Of a stretch of 64,000 nucleotides of DNA, positions 43,150 to 55,352 are shown piece by piece; the first letter of the stretch is position 1; every line of letters begins with the position of its first letter. Location of the stretch: positions 2,944,001 to 3,008,000 of the forward strand of contig NZ_JAOTIK010000001.1 in the NCBI RefSeq assembly GCF_030116705.1, given 5' to 3'. The notes under the pieces were generated by a model, which did not search any database, had not been told where the DNA came from, and worked only from the letters and a program-made list of their open reading frames with translations. The position numbers were made by a program, and so were the translations under genes. This DNA is from Streptomyces sp. ML-6. Its GTDB lineage: Bacteria; Actinomycetota; Actinomycetes; Streptomycetales; Streptomycetaceae.

Positions 43150-44460
43150 TCAGACCTCGCCCCGGTCCGGCAGGACCGCCGACACCCGGAAACCCCCCGC
43201 CTCTGTCGGACCGGACACGAACACCCCGCCCAGCCCCAGCACCCGCTCCCGCATGCCGACCAGGCCGTTGCCCCCGCTCGGCAGCCCCGCGTCCGCCGTG
43301 GCCGCGTCCGACGGCCCGTTCTCCACCTGCATCGCGACCTCCGAGTCGCGATGGGCCAGCCGCACCCACGTCCGCGCACCGGCCGCGTGCTTGTGCACGT
43401 TCGTCAGGGCCTCCTGCACCACCCGGTACGCGGTCTGCTCGACCTCGGGGGCGTACGTGCGGGCCTCGCCGTCCACCGACAGCTCCACCGTCATCCCGGC
43501 CGCCCTGGACTCCCCCACCAGGGTCTCCACCTCGTGCAGCCGGGGCCCGTCCTCCACGGGCGCGGCCGCCGCCACCGCCCGGCCCACCGAGGCCAGCGGC
43601 ACCTGCCCCGACGCGGCGGCCGTCACCGACTCCCCCGACCGCAGCACACCCAGCATCTCGCGCAGCTCCGTGAGCGCCTGCCGCCCCATGTCACCGACCA
43701 GGGCGGCGTTGCGCACCGCCTTCGCCGGGTCCTTCGGCGCGACGGCCTGGAGCGCGGCGGCGTGCACCACCATCAGGCTGACCCGGTGGGCGACCACGTC
43801 GTGCATCTCGCGCGCGATCCGGGTCCGCTCCTCCGTACGCGCCCACTCGGCCCGCTCCTCGGCCCGGTCGGCGAGCAGCGACAGCTCCCGCTCCAGCGAG
43901 TCGGCCCGCTCCCGCAGGCTCTCCATCAACCGCCGCCTGGCCCCTATGTACAGCCCGAGCAGCACGGGCGGGGCGGTGAGCCCGAGCGACATGAAGAGCG
44001 AGATCAGCAGGACGTACCAGTCACCGGGCCAAAAATCCACCTGCTCGGCGACGCCCTGCCGCAGCTCCACGTAGGCGACGATGAACGTCGCCGTGAAGGA
44101 CATCCCCGCCAGCACCGCGGTGATCCTGCGCGGCACCTCCGAGGCGGCCAGGGAGTACAGCCCGACCAGGCCCATCAGGAAACCCATCCCGGCGGGCGTC
44201 ATCGCGACCGTGACCAGCACCACGGCGATCGGCCACCGCCGCCGCACCACCAGCACGGCCCCCGCGAGCAGCCCGAACACCGCACCCACCGACACCGGCA
44301 GTCCGGTGTCCTCGGCGAACTCGACCCCCTTCCCCCCACACTCCAGCGCCGAGAACAGCGCCAGCCCCACGTCCAGGGCGACACCGCGCCGCCGCTCCCA
44401 CCACCAGTAGCCGCGGGTGGTCGATCCCGCCGCCTCCCGGTCTGCCCCCATTGCGGTCAT
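43150..44460 (-). CDS. orphan NarL-type sensor histidine kinase
   Basis: 436 residues. Several membrane helices span the N-terminal ~180 residues (GAVFGLLAGAVLVV, WPIAVVLVTVAM, WYVLLISLFMSLGLTA). A coiled linker and the HisKA_3 dimerisation box REMHDVVAHRVSLMVVH with the phospho-His follow, then the ATPase domain (YRVVQEALTNVHKHA, GNGLVGMRERV). It is normal in length, but no response regulator gene is adjacent on either side. The nearest orphan regulators in the window are at 57764 and 62378. ATG 44460 was chosen; a GTG three codons earlier and ATG 44451 are alternatives. Confidence 0.92.
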   Translation of the reverse strand: MTAMGADREAAGSTTRGYWWWERRRGVALDVGLALFSALECGGKGVEFAEDTGLPVSVGAVFGLLAGAVLVVRRRWPIAVVLVTVAMTPAGMGFLMGLVGLYSLAASEVPRRITAVLAGMSFTATFIVAYVELRQGVAEQVDFWPGDWYVLLISLFMSLGLTAPPVLLGLYIGARRRLMESLRERADSLERELSLLADRAEERAEWARTEERTRIAREMHDVVAHRVSLMVVHAAALQAVAPKDPAKAVRNAALVGDMGRQALTELREMLGVLRSGESVTAAASGQVPLASVGRAVAAAAPVEDGPRLHEVETLVGESRAAGMTVELSVDGEARTYAPEVEQTAYRVVQEALTNVHKHAAGARTWVRLAHRDSEVAMQVENGPSDAATADAGLPSGGNGLVGMRERVLGLGGVFVSGPTEAGGFRVSAVLPDRGEV

Positions 44461-44588
44461 GCATCCCACCCTACGGGCGCACGCACCTCATTTTCGGATG
44501 ACCTGTACGGCACGTCGGCCTCTTGCTCGAAGGCGAAACGGCCACTTATCGCTTGAAATAGCGAATCGAGCAGGCTTTCGCCCCGGAC

Positions 44589-44603
44589 GTCCGCATTCCG
44601 GAC
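44589..44603. promoter_or_regulatory. GTCCG-N5-CGGAC inverted repeat
   Basis: Perfect 5-bp arms directly upstream (12 bases) of the HTH/LAGLIDADG gene start, overlapping the palindrome CGGACGTCCG at 44584-44593. It is a possible self-binding operator. Confidence 0.4.
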
Positions 44604-44615
44604 GACGCTCGGCAC

Positions 44616-45488
44616 ATGACGAAAATCACGAGCAAATACACCGACTTCGAAGGCCTGCGCGAGCAGGCGATCGCCCTCCGCCGGGAGGGCCTCAGCCTCC
44701 GGCAGATCCGCGACCGGCTGCGCATCCACAACAACGACATCCTGAACCGCCTCGTCCGGGGCGAGCCCGCCCCCGAATGGACGAAACGCCCCCGCGCGCG
44801 GGACGACCTGCGCGAGAAGGCCCGGGAACTGCGCCTGCAGGGCATGACGTACGACCGGATCCAGGCGGAACTGGGATGCTCGAAGAGTTCGATCTCGCTG
44901 TGGGTACGGGACCTGCCGAAGCCGGAGCGCAAACGGACCCGGGAGGAGGCGTCGGCCATCGCCAGGCGCGGCTGGGAGGCGACCCTGCGGCGGCGTGAGG
45001 CGGAGCGGCAGGAGACCAGGCGCACCGCACAGAAACAGATCGGCACCATGAGCCCGCGCGAACTCTTCCTGCTGGGCGTGGGCCTCTACTGGGCGGAGGG
45101 CTCCAAGTCCAAGCCGTACCGGCCACAGGAGCGGGTCACCTTCGTCAACAGTGATCCCGACATGATCGGGCTCTTCCTCGCCTGGCTCCGCCTGCTGGGG
45201 GTGAGCGACGACCACCTCCGCTTCCACGTGCACATCCACGAGACCGCCGACGCCGCCTCGGCGGAGCGGTTCTGGGGCGCACTCACGGGCGCCGGGGCTT
45301 CCGCGTTCGGCAAGACGTCCATCAAAAGGCACTCCCCGAGGACCAATCGGAAGAACATCGGGGAGAACTACCGGGGCTGTCTGGTGGTGCGCGTTCTGAA
45401 AAGCGCCGAGCTGTACCGTCGCATCGAGGGCTGGTGGTACGGCATAGTAGGGGCTGCCTCGATGACTGATCACCAGAATCGGACATAG
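44616..45488 (+). CDS. helix-turn-helix / LAGLIDADG-like protein
   Basis: 290 residues. Two helix-turn-helix segments occur near the N-terminus: EGLSLRQIRDRLRIHNNDI and QGMTYDRIQAELGCSKSSISLWVRDL. The C-terminal half resembles LAGLIDADG homing-endonuclease folds (LFLLGVGLYWAEGSKS, RVTFVNSDPDMIGLFLAWLR, HIHETADAASAERFW). Such proteins are common in Streptomyces and are usually thought to be regulators that have lost nuclease function. It ends 11 bases before tRNA-Gln. No disrupted host gene or intron is visible, so active homing is unlikely. Confidence 0.8.
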   Translation: MTKITSKYTDFEGLREQAIALRREGLSLRQIRDRLRIHNNDILNRLVRGEPAPEWTKRPRARDDLREKARELRLQGMTYDRIQAELGCSKSSISLWVRDLPKPERKRTREEASAIARRGWEATLRRREAERQETRRTAQKQIGTMSPRELFLLGVGLYWAEGSKSKPYRPQERVTFVNSDPDMIGLFLAWLRLLGVSDDHLRFHVHIHETADAASAERFWGALTGAGASAFGKTSIKRHSPRTNRKNIGENYRGCLVVRVLKSAELYRRIEGWWYGIVGAASMTDHQNRT

Positions 45489-45499
45489 GGGCCGATCTA

Positions 45500-45570
45500 T
45501 CCCGGGTCGTCTAATGGCAGGACAAATGGTTTTGGTCCATTGAATGAGGGTTCGATTCCTTCCCCGGGAG
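45500..45570 (+). tRNA. tRNA-Gln (anticodon TTG)
   Basis: The acceptor arms TCCCGGG (45500-45506) and CCCGGGA (45563-45569) pair fully, with discriminator G45570. The anticodon stem AATGG/CCATT encloses loop TTTTGGT, so the anticodon is TTG (glutamine). The T-arm has GGTTCGATTCC. CCA is not encoded. Its 3' neighbour is a strong hairpin and then glmU. Confidence 0.95.
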
Positions 45571-45578
45571 CTCGTGCG

Positions 45579-45609
45579 ACGGGCCCCGACCTCCCAGGTC
45601 GGGGCCCGT
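45579..45609 (+). terminator. terminator after tRNA-Gln
   Basis: Perfect 14-bp stem, arms 45579-45592 and 45596-45609, with a CCC loop, beginning 9 bases after the tRNA. Confidence 0.9.
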
Positions 45610-45678
45610 ACCCGTGTCCGCCCGAAAGCCCCCCGGTATCCTTCGGATGTCCACCACCCGAAGCCGAAGGGCATTTCC

Positions 45679-47127
45679 GTGAGCTCCGAACGCCCGGCAG
45701 CCGTCGTCGTCCTCGCAGCGGGTGAGGGCACCCGCATGAAGTCGAAGACCCCCAAGGTCCTGCACGAGATCTCCGGGCGATCGCTCGTCGGACATGTCGT
45801 CACTGCCTCCCGCGAGCTGGACCCCGAACACCTCGTCGTGGTCGTCGGCCACGGCCGCGAACAGGTCACCGCGCACCTCGCCGCCGTCGACGACCGGCTG
45901 CGCACCGCCCACCAGGCCGAGCAGAAGGGCACCGGGAACGCGGTGCGCGTCGGGCTCGACGAGCTGGGCGGCACCGTCGAGGGCACCGTGATCGTCGTCT
46001 GCGGCGACACCCCCCTGCTCTCCGGCGAGACGCTCCGTGCGCTCGCCGCCACCCACACGGCCGATTCCAACGCCGTCACCGTGCTGACCGCCGAGGTCCC
46101 GGACGCCACCGGCTACGGGCGCATCGTCCGCGACCCGGCCGACGGCGCGGTCACCGGGATCGTCGAGCACAAGGACGCCACCGAGGCCCAGCGCGGGATC
46201 CGGGAGATCAACTCCGGGGTCTTCGCCTTCGACGGCCGGCTGCTCGCCGAGGCGCTCGGCAAGCTGGACACCGACAACAGCCAGGGCGAGGAGTACCTCA
46301 CCGACGTCCTCTCCATCCTGCGCGGGGCGGGTCACCGGGTCGGCGCCTCGGTCGCCGGGGACCACCGCGAGATCCTCGGCATCAACAACCGGGTCCAGCT
46401 GGCCGAGGCCCGGCGGCTGTTGAACCAGCGGCTGCTGGAGCGGGCCATGCTGGCGGGCGTGACCGTCGTGGAGCCGGCGTCCACGCTGATCGACGCCACC
46501 GTGACGTACGAGCGGGACGTGATCGTGCACCCGGGCACCCAACTGCTCGGCACCACGCACCTCTCCGAGGACGCCGAGGTCGGCCCCAACTCCCGGCTCA
46601 AGGACACCGTCGTCCGGGCGGGCGCGCGGGTGGACAACACGGTCGCCGACGGGGCGGAGGTCGGCGAGGGCGCGACGGTCGGCCCGTACGCCTATCTGCG
46701 GCCCGGTGCCAGGCTCGGGACGAAGGCCAAGGTCGGTACGTACGTGGAGCTGAAGAACGCCACGATCGGCGAGGGCACCAAGGTCCCGCACCTGAGCTAC
46801 GTGGGCGACGCGACGATCGGCGACCACACCAACATCGGTGCCGCCAGCGTCTTCGTGAACTACGACGGCGTGGCCAAGCACCACACCACGATCGGCTCCC
46901 ACTGCCGTACCGGAGCGGACAATATGTTTGTGGCTCCTGTCACGGTCGGGGACGGCGTCTACACCGCCGCGGGTTCGGTCATCACCAAGGACGTACCGCC
47001 CGGTTCGCTGGCCGTCGCCCGCGGCCAGCAAAGGAATATCGAGGGTTGGGTGGCCCGCAAGCGCCCCGGGAGCGCCGCCGCGCAGGCCGCTCAGGCCACC
47101 GCTCCGGAAGCCGGCGACGAAAGCTGA
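45679..47127 (+). CDS. glmU: bifunctional GlmU (GlcN-1-P acetyltransferase / UDP-GlcNAc pyrophosphorylase)
   Basis: 482 residues from the GTG at 45679 (GAAGG 7 bases ahead). The N-terminal nucleotidyltransferase has VVVLAAGEGTRMKSKTPKVLH, QKGTGNAVRVGL and CGDTPLLSG. The C-terminal left-handed beta-helix acetyltransferase has hexapeptide repeats and FVNYDGVAKHHTTIGSHCRTGADNM in pieces. It makes UDP-GlcNAc for peptidoglycan. The frame is open back to 45544, but that overlaps the tRNA. prs follows after 120 bases, the usual actinobacterial order. Confidence 0.97.
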   Translation: MSSERPAAVVVLAAGEGTRMKSKTPKVLHEISGRSLVGHVVTASRELDPEHLVVVVGHGREQVTAHLAAVDDRLRTAHQAEQKGTGNAVRVGLDELGGTVEGTVIVVCGDTPLLSGETLRALAATHTADSNAVTVLTAEVPDATGYGRIVRDPADGAVTGIVEHKDATEAQRGIREINSGVFAFDGRLLAEALGKLDTDNSQGEEYLTDVLSILRGAGHRVGASVAGDHREILGINNRVQLAEARRLLNQRLLERAMLAGVTVVEPASTLIDATVTYERDVIVHPGTQLLGTTHLSEDAEVGPNSRLKDTVVRAGARVDNTVADGAEVGEGATVGPYAYLRPGARLGTKAKVGTYVELKNATIGEGTKVPHLSYVGDATIGDHTNIGAASVFVNYDGVAKHHTTIGSHCRTGADNMFVAPVTVGDGVYTAAGSVITKDVPPGSLAVARGQQRNIEGWVARKRPGSAAAQAAQATAPEAGDES

Positions 47128-47247
47128 CCGGAAACAGGTACGCCGAGCACGGCGTACCGTGATAGGTGCTCACCCCATTTCGGCTGGCTCGTTGCACATC
47201 GGGACACATGCGTGCAGCGCCAGGAACACGTCTGAGGAGACTGTGCT

Positions 47248-48222
47248 GTGACCGGGATCAAGACGACCGGCGAGAAGAAACTGATGCTCTTCTCCGGCCG
47301 CGCCCACCCCGAGCTGGCCGAGGAGGTCGCGCACCAGTTGGGTGTCGGCCTCGTGCCGACGAAGGCCTTCGATTTCGCCAACGGTGAGATCTACGTCCGC
47401 TTCCAGGAGTCGGCCCGCGGTGCCGACTGCTTCCTGATCCAGAGCCACACGGCCCCCATCAACAAGTGGGTCATGGAGCAGCTGATCATGCTGGACGCGC
47501 TGAAGCGCGCCTCGGCCCGTTCCATCACGGTGATCGTGCCGTTCTACGGCTACGCCCGTCAGGACAAGAAGCACCGTGGTCGTGAGCCGATCTCGGCCCG
47601 TCTGATCGCCGACCTGATGAAGACGGCGGGTGCCGACCGGATCCTCACCGTGGACCTGCACACGGACCAGATCCAGGGCTTCTTCGACGGCCCGGTCGAC
47701 CACCTCTTCGCGCTGCCGATCCTGGCCGACTACGTGGGTGCCAAGGTCGACCGTTCGAAGCTGACGGTCGTCTCCCCGGACGCCGGCCGGGTGCGGGTCG
47801 CCGACCGCTGGTGCGACCGGCTGGACGCCCCGCTCGCGATCGTGCACAAGCGGCGCGACAAGGACGTCGCCAACCAGGTGACGGTCCACGAGGTGGTCGG
47901 CAACGTCAAGGGCCGGGTCTGTGTCCTGGTCGACGACATGATCGACACCGGTGGCACCATCTGCGCCGCCGCGGACGCGCTGTTCGCGCACGGTGCCGAG
48001 GACGTGATCGTGACGGCGACGCACGGTGTCCTGTCGGGTCCGGCCGCGGACCGGCTGAAGAACTCCAAGGTCAGCGAGTTCGTCTTCACGGACACCCTGC
48101 CGACGCCGGCCGAGGTGGAGCTCGACAAGATCACGGTGCTGTCGATCGCGCCGACGATCGCGCGCGCGGTGCGCGAGGTGTTCGAGGACGGCTCGGTGAC
48201 CAGCCTCTTCGAGGAGCAGTGA
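47248..48222 (+). CDS. prs: ribose-phosphate pyrophosphokinase
   Basis: 324 residues, GTG start with GAGGAG ahead. Typical PRPP synthase marks: KKLMLFSGRAHPELAEEVA, FANGEIYVRFQES, YGYARQDKKHRGREPISA, the cation site DRILTVDLHTDQIQGFF, and the PRPP loop VLVDDMIDTGGT. It makes PRPP from ribose-5-phosphate and ATP for nucleotide, His and Trp synthesis. It is downstream of glmU and probably co-transcribed. Confidence 0.97.
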   Translation: MTGIKTTGEKKLMLFSGRAHPELAEEVAHQLGVGLVPTKAFDFANGEIYVRFQESARGADCFLIQSHTAPINKWVMEQLIMLDALKRASARSITVIVPFYGYARQDKKHRGREPISARLIADLMKTAGADRILTVDLHTDQIQGFFDGPVDHLFALPILADYVGAKVDRSKLTVVSPDAGRVRVADRWCDRLDAPLAIVHKRRDKDVANQVTVHEVVGNVKGRVCVLVDDMIDTGGTICAAADALFAHGAEDVIVTATHGVLSGPAADRLKNSKVSEFVFTDTLPTPAEVELDKITVLSIAPTIARAVREVFEDGSVTSLFEEQ

Positions 48223-48376
48223 GCTTTCTCCTCCTCGAGGAGCGGTAGCGAAGATCCACTTTGGGTGCGGCCTTCCCGGCGGGTAGACTCAGCGAGTTGC
48301 TCGGCGAGGGAGGCCGTACCCGTGTGTACGGCGGTCCGTTATCGACGCGCTCTTCGTAGCAGGTCTGTCGTGGGCC

Positions 48377-48402
48377 GGGTGACCGTCCGTTTTTCGTCAC
48401 CC
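48377..48402 (+). promoter_or_regulatory. hairpin in the rplY leader
   Basis: GGGTGAC (48377-48383) pairs with GTCACCC (48396-48402), and the stem extends with CGTGG/CCACG past a 3-base bulge. The loop contains TTTTT. It ends 16 bases before the rplY start, close to the ribosome site, so it could affect translation. No known L25 leader family was recognised. Confidence 0.4.
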
Positions 48403-48418
48403 CACGAGGAGTGCAGTC

Positions 48419-49003
48419 ATGGCTGAGGTCAAGCTCACCGCCCAGATCCGTACCGAGTTCGGCAAGGGTGCCGCCCGCCGCACCCGTCGTGCCAACCTGG
48501 TTCCCGGTGTCATCTACGGTCACGGTGCCGAGCCGGTCCACGTGACGCTGCCGGGCCACGACCTGATGATGGCGCTCAAGACCGCCAACGTCCTGATCGG
48601 TCTGGACATCGAGGGCAAGAACGCCCTGGTCATCCCCAAGGCCGTGCAGCGCAACCCGCTCAAGGGCGACATCGAGCACGTGGACCTGCTGACCGTCAAG
48701 CGCGGCGAGAAGGTCAGCGTCGAGGTCGCGGTGCACGCCGAGGGCGACCTGGCCCCGGGCGGCAACCTGCTGGAGTACGTCCAGAGCACCCTGCTGGTCG
48801 AGGCCGAGGCCACCCACATCCCCGAGTCCGTCACGGTCTCCGTCGCGGGCCTGGACGCCGGTGCGTCGGTGCACGCCAAGGACATCACGCTGCCGAAGGG
48901 CGTCTCGCTCGCCGGTGACGAGGACGCCGTCGTCCTCCAGGTCCTCGCCGCGCAGGCCGAGGAGCCGGCCGCCGAGGGCGCCGAAGAGGGCGCCGAGGCC
49001 TGA
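48419..49003 (+). CDS. rplY: 50S ribosomal protein L25 (Ctc form)
   Basis: 194 residues: an N-terminal L25 5S-rRNA-binding domain ([34 protein letters not shown]) followed by the TL5/Ctc C-terminal domain ([33 protein letters not shown]) and an acidic Ala/Glu tail. This is the long general-stress form found in Gram-positives. It lies between prs and pth, a widely conserved order. Good ribosome site GAGGAG. Confidence 0.97.
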   Translation: MAEVKLTAQIRTEFGKGAARRTRRANLVPGVIYGHGAEPVHVTLPGHDLMMALKTANVLIGLDIEGKNALVIPKAVQRNPLKGDIEHVDLLTVKRGEKVSVEVAVHAEGDLAPGGNLLEYVQSTLLVEAEATHIPESVTVSVAGLDAGASVHAKDITLPKGVSLAGDEDAVVLQVLAAQAEEPAAEGAEEGAEA

Positions 49004-49026
49004 GCCTCGCCCCTGTTGCTTCACTG

Positions 49027-49065
49027 ACGGGGCGGCGGTCACCCTTCCGGGGTCCGCCGTCCCGT
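49027..49065 (+). terminator. terminator between rplY and pth
   Basis: 12-bp stem 49027-49038 with 49054-49065, one G-U pair, and a second short stem inside the loop; GTTTCCC follows. Confidence 0.75.
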
Positions 49066-49107
49066 TTCCCTGTACTCAGCCGTCGCACACGAGGAGACCG
49101 AGCAGAG

Positions 49108-49701
49108 ATGTCCGATGCCACCGCACCCTGGCTCGTCGTGGGCCTCGGCAACCCCGGCCCCGAGTACGCGGCGAACCGGCACAACGTCGGGTTCATGGTC
49201 GCCGACCTGCTGGCCGAGCGGATCGGCGGGAAGTTCAAGCGGGCCCAGAAGGCCCAGGCGCAGGTCGTCGAGGGCCGCATCGGCCCGCCCGGGCCGGCGA
49301 ACCGCCGGGTGATCCTGGCCAAGCCGATGTCGTACATGAACCTTTCCGGCGGCCCGGTCACCGCGCTGCGCGACTTCTACAAGGTGCCGGTCGACCACAT
49401 CGTGGCGGTCCACGACGAGCTGGACATCGACTACGGGACGCTGCGGCTGAAGCTGGGCGGCGGGGACAACGGGCACAACGGGCTGAAGTCGATGACGAAG
49501 GCGATGGGTCCGGACTACCACCGGGTGCGGTTCGGGATCGGCCGGCCGCCGGGGCGGATGCAGGTCGCGGACTTCGTGCTGAAGGACTTCTCGTCCACGG
49601 AGCGCAAGGAGCTCTCCTACTTCGTGGACCGGGCGGCCGACTCGGTGGAGTGTCTGCTCGCGGAGGGGCTGGAGCGGGCGCAGAGCGCGTACAACTCCTG
49701 A
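49108..49701 (+). CDS. pth: peptidyl-tRNA hydrolase
   Basis: 197 residues. Motifs: [21 protein letters not shown] with the catalytic His, [28 protein letters not shown] and the [12 protein letters not shown] loop. It recycles peptidyl-tRNAs released prematurely from ribosomes. It follows rplY after 104 bases with a terminator between, so it may have its own promoter. Confidence 0.97.
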   Translation: MSDATAPWLVVGLGNPGPEYAANRHNVGFMVADLLAERIGGKFKRAQKAQAQVVEGRIGPPGPANRRVILAKPMSYMNLSGGPVTALRDFYKVPVDHIVAVHDELDIDYGTLRLKLGGGDNGHNGLKSMTKAMGPDYHRVRFGIGRPPGRMQVADFVLKDFSSTERKELSYFVDRAADSVECLLAEGLERAQSAYNS

Positions 49702-49858
49702 GGCCGGCCGGAGGGGCTCCCGGGTGTTCCCGGGGCCTGTCCGTGGAGCCTGTTCGTAGGGCCTGTTCGTGGGGGCAACTCTGACATTCCCACCGACAAG
49801 CCGATGATTTCCGGCCATGAGTTGACCGCGGCGGCGCTCTGCCGAAGGATCGCTCCCC

Positions 49859-50329
49859 ATGAAGCGGAGCTCCTCCCCCCGCGTCCTGGTCCACGCCCGC
49901 AATGCCGCCATGGGCTGCGTCGCCCTGTTGCTGCTCGTGGCGGGTGTGTGGACCTCCTGGGACAAAGCGCACCACATCATCCTGTCCAAGGGCCGTGAGC
50001 ACGGCACGATGACGGTGACGGGGTGCGGCGCCGACCTGTGCACCGGCCCCTTCACGCCCTCCGGGCAGGCCGCCGCGCGTTCCCGGGTGGTGATCGAGAA
50101 GTCGGTCGCGGCCCGGCGGGGCGATCGGTTCTCCGTCGTGGTGAAGCCGGGCACGGACGATGTGGTGCGCACCGGGACAGCCGGTTTTCTCCATGCGTGG
50201 GTACCGCTGGGCGGTGCGCTGCTGCTGGCGGGGCTGATCATCGGCGGCGGTCTGCGGCTGCCCCGGATCGCCTGGGGCACGGGGATCGCGGGGGCGGTCC
50301 TGCTCGCGGCGACGTTCTTCGCGCTGTGA
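49859..50329 (+). CDS. two-to-three-helix membrane protein, unknown
   Basis: 156 residues. An N-terminal helix (AMGCVALLLLVAGVWTSWDK), an extracytoplasmic domain with two cysteines (TVTGCGADLCTGPFTPSG, perhaps a disulfide; VVIEKSVAARRGDRFSVVV), and two C-terminal helices (AWVPLGGALLLAGLIIGGGL, GIAGAVLLAATFFAL). No known domain recognised. It is isolated between pth and the convergent ppc, with strong hairpins after its stop. Confidence 0.8.
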   Translation: MKRSSSPRVLVHARNAAMGCVALLLLVAGVWTSWDKAHHIILSKGREHGTMTVTGCGADLCTGPFTPSGQAAARSRVVIEKSVAARRGDRFSVVVKPGTDDVVRTGTAGFLHAWVPLGGALLLAGLIIGGGLRLPRIAWGTGIAGAVLLAATFFAL

Positions 50330-50387
50330 GGCGTGCCGCGAGTCGCGCTGTTCCTGGTGACGTTCCCGGCGGCACGCCTCCGCACAG

Positions 50388-50476
50388 CGCGATGCGCACC
50401 GTGGTGGACCGTGCCCACAGTGCGCATCGCGTGTCGTGACCGGGAGCGGGAGCGGGGCTGCGCCCGCGTCCCGGTC
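50388..50476. terminator. two stacked hairpins between convergent genes
   Basis: CGCGATGCGCAC (50388-50399) pairs with GTGCGCATCGCG (50420-50431); next, GACCGGGA (50438-50445) pairs with TCCCGGTC (50469-50476). They lie between the membrane protein and ppc stops and should end both transcripts. Confidence 0.85.
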
Positions 50477-50485
50477 GGTTGTGAC

Positions 50486-53215
<2,730 letters not shown>

Positions 53216-53506
53216 GGTGTGCGGCTCCTTGCAGTGAATGAGGAGGTAGCGGCGCTCGGTGTCTCCCCACGGGGTGGTGTGAGACGGGTGGGCGGTTTCT
53301 CCGGGGCTGCGGTCGGCGGCGGTGCCGACGGGCCGCCCAGGGGAAAGCAGAGTTGCGGACCGCGCTGTCCGACCCCACCAGGATAGGTGTCCATGTCGTC
53401 GGCGCCGCTCTGGCCCCGATCGGGTTTCCGTCCGGCCCCGATCGGGTTCTCCGCTCGGCGGGGGCCCGTCGCGCTCTCGTGCCGCGGGCCTTCGCGCTGC
53501 CATACT

Positions 53507-53533
53507 TACGTCGCCGTAGGTTACGGAAGCGTA
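53507..53533 (+). promoter_or_regulatory. two TACG-N4-CGTA operators before the desaturase gene
   Basis: TACGTCGCCGTA at 53507-53518 and TACGGAAGCGTA at 53522-53533 are matching palindromes 15 bases apart. CATACT at 53501 could be the -10 box, so a bound repressor would block the start of transcription. The TetR-type gene co-transcribed with the desaturase is the likely binder. The rest of 53216-53575 shows no gene. Confidence 0.65.
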
Positions 53534-53575
53534 GCCAGGGCTGTCCTCGTATTCCTCTTCCCCGGGGGACCCCCC

Positions 53576-54577
53576 ATGAACACCCGCCCCTCCGTGATCG
53601 ACGACGCGCAGCCGTCGGCGGCCGCCGATCAGGCTCTTCCCTCCGCCACGCTCGGCGGGGACAACAAGCGGACCATCGAGCAGGTCGCCCTCCTGCTGTT
53701 CATCGTGGTGCCGTTCGTGGCGCTGGTCGCGGCGGTGCCGCTGGCCTGGGGCCGCGGGGTGAGCTGGCTCGATCTGGGCCTGCTCGTGGCGATGTACTTC
53801 ATCGGCTGTCACGGGATCACGATCGGTTTCCACCGTTATTTCACCCATGGTTCCTTCAAGGCGAGGCGGCCGTTGCGGATCGCGCTGGCGGTGGCGGGTT
53901 CGCTGGCCGTGGAGGGTCCGCTGGTGCGGTGGGTGGCCGATCACCGCAAGCATCACCGTTTCTCGGACGCGGAGGGCGATCCGCATTCGCCGTGGCGTTT
54001 CGGCGAGAGTGTGCCGGCGTTGCTGAAGGGCCTGTGGTGGGCCCACATCGGATGGATGTTCGACGAGGAGCAGACGCCGCAGCAGAAGTACGCCCCGGAT
54101 CTGATCAAGGATCCGGCGATCCGGGGCATCTCCCGGCACTTCATGACCTTCACGATCGTGTCGTTGGCACTTCCGCCGCTGGTGGGCGGGCTGGTGACGA
54201 TGTCGTGGTGGGGTGCGGCGACCGCCTTCTTCTGGGGGTCGCTGGTACGGGTGGCCCTGCTGCACCACGTGACCTGGTCGATCAACTCGATCTGTCACGC
54301 GGTCGGCAAGCGGCCGTTCAAGTCCCGTGACCGGTCGGGGAACGTGTGGTGGCTCGCGGTGCTGTCCTGCGGCGAGTCCTGGCACAACCTGCACCACGCC
54401 GATCCGACGAGCGCCCGGCACGGCGTGATGCGGGGTCAGATCGATTCGAGTGCCCGATTGATCCGCTGGTTCGAGAAGCTGGGCTGGGCGCACGACGTGC
54501 GCTGGCCGGACCCCGCCCGGATCGAGTCCCGGCGTATCGACGCCCGGCGCGACCGTGCGCGCGCCGACGCGGCATGA
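53576..54577 (+). CDS. membrane fatty-acyl-CoA desaturase (delta-9 type)
   Basis: 333 residues. Three histidine boxes are present: [15 protein letters not shown] and HNLHH, separated by pairs of membrane helices ([36 protein letters not shown]). It introduces a double bond into saturated acyl chains with a di-iron centre and adjusts membrane fluidity. The ATG at 53576 gives the usual ~50-residue lead. The stop overlaps the start of the TetR gene (ATGA). Confidence 0.95.
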   Translation: MNTRPSVIDDAQPSAAADQALPSATLGGDNKRTIEQVALLLFIVVPFVALVAAVPLAWGRGVSWLDLGLLVAMYFIGCHGITIGFHRYFTHGSFKARRPLRIALAVAGSLAVEGPLVRWVADHRKHHRFSDAEGDPHSPWRFGESVPALLKGLWWAHIGWMFDEEQTPQQKYAPDLIKDPAIRGISRHFMTFTIVSLALPPLVGGLVTMSWWGAATAFFWGSLVRVALLHHVTWSINSICHAVGKRPFKSRDRSGNVWWLAVLSCGESWHNLHHADPTSARHGVMRGQIDSSARLIRWFEKLGWAHDVRWPDPARIESRRIDARRDRARADAA

Positions 54578-55260
54578 TTGACGACGTGGCGACCGATTCC
54601 AGTACCAGCAGCGAGAAGAACCGTACGTCCTCCTCCCGGCGTACCCGCAGGGTGCGGATGACGGGCAAGGAACGCCGCGAGCAGTTGTTGGACATCGGCC
54701 GCACCCTGTTCGCCGACAAGGGTTTCGAGGGGACGTCGGTCGAGGAGATCGCCTCGCGCGCCGGGGTGTCCAAGCCGGTGGTCTACGAGCATTTCGGCGG
54801 CAAGGAGGGCCTGTACGCGGTGGTGGTGGACCGCGAGATGCGCCGGCTCCTCGACATGGTGACGAGCGCGCTGACGGCGGGCCATCCGCGGGAGCTGCTG
54901 GAGCAGGCCGCGTTCGCCCTGCTGGACTACATCGAGACGTACACGGACGGCTTCCGCATCCTGGTCCGCGATTCGCCGGTGGCCCAGTCCACGGGCACCT
55001 TCGCCTCCTTGATCAGCGACATCGCCACCCAGGTGGAGGACATCCTGGGCCTGGAGTTCAAGGCCCGCGGTTTCGACCCGAAGCTGGCCCCGCTGTACGC
55101 CCAGGCCCTGGTGGGCATGGTCGCACTGACCGGCCAGTGGTGGGTGAACGCCCGCAAGCCGAAGAAGTCGGAGGTGGCGGCCCACCTGGTGAATCTGGCC
55201 TGGCACGGCCTGGAGAACCTGGAGTCGAAGCCCCGCCTGATAGGGCACCGCAAGAGCTGA
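54574..55260 (+). CDS. TetR-family regulator of the desaturase operon
   Basis: 228 residues. After a Ser/Arg-rich lead, the TetR helix-turn-helix reads [51 protein letters not shown] (in part), followed by a helical ligand domain ([19 protein letters not shown]). Translationally coupled to the desaturase, it probably senses acyl-CoA and binds the paired palindromes at 53507-53533. This family is commonly seen beside lipid genes in actinobacteria. Confidence 0.92.
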   Translation: MIDDVATDSSTSSEKNRTSSSRRTRRVRMTGKERREQLLDIGRTLFADKGFEGTSVEEIASRAGVSKPVVYEHFGGKEGLYAVVVDREMRRLLDMVTSALTAGHPRELLEQAAFALLDYIETYTDGFRILVRDSPVAQSTGTFASLISDIATQVEDILGLEFKARGFDPKLAPLYAQALVGMVALTGQWWVNARKPKKSEVAAHLVNLAWHGLENLESKPRLIGHRKS

Positions 55261-55352
55261 ACGGGGGGCCGGTCACCCGTTGTGATGACGACCGGGGGAA
55301 GCGGCCCCTACTGTGGTCCGTAGGGCCAGGAATCCCGTCCATGGGAGGAATC

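Noticed and set aside
44616..45488. Active homing endonuclease/intron
   Set aside because: No split host gene or intein junctions; two helix-turn-helix segments favour a regulator.
45500..45570. Integration (att) site at tRNA-Gln
   Set aside because: No integrase, no duplicated tRNA 3' end seen nearby, and the flanks are core genes.
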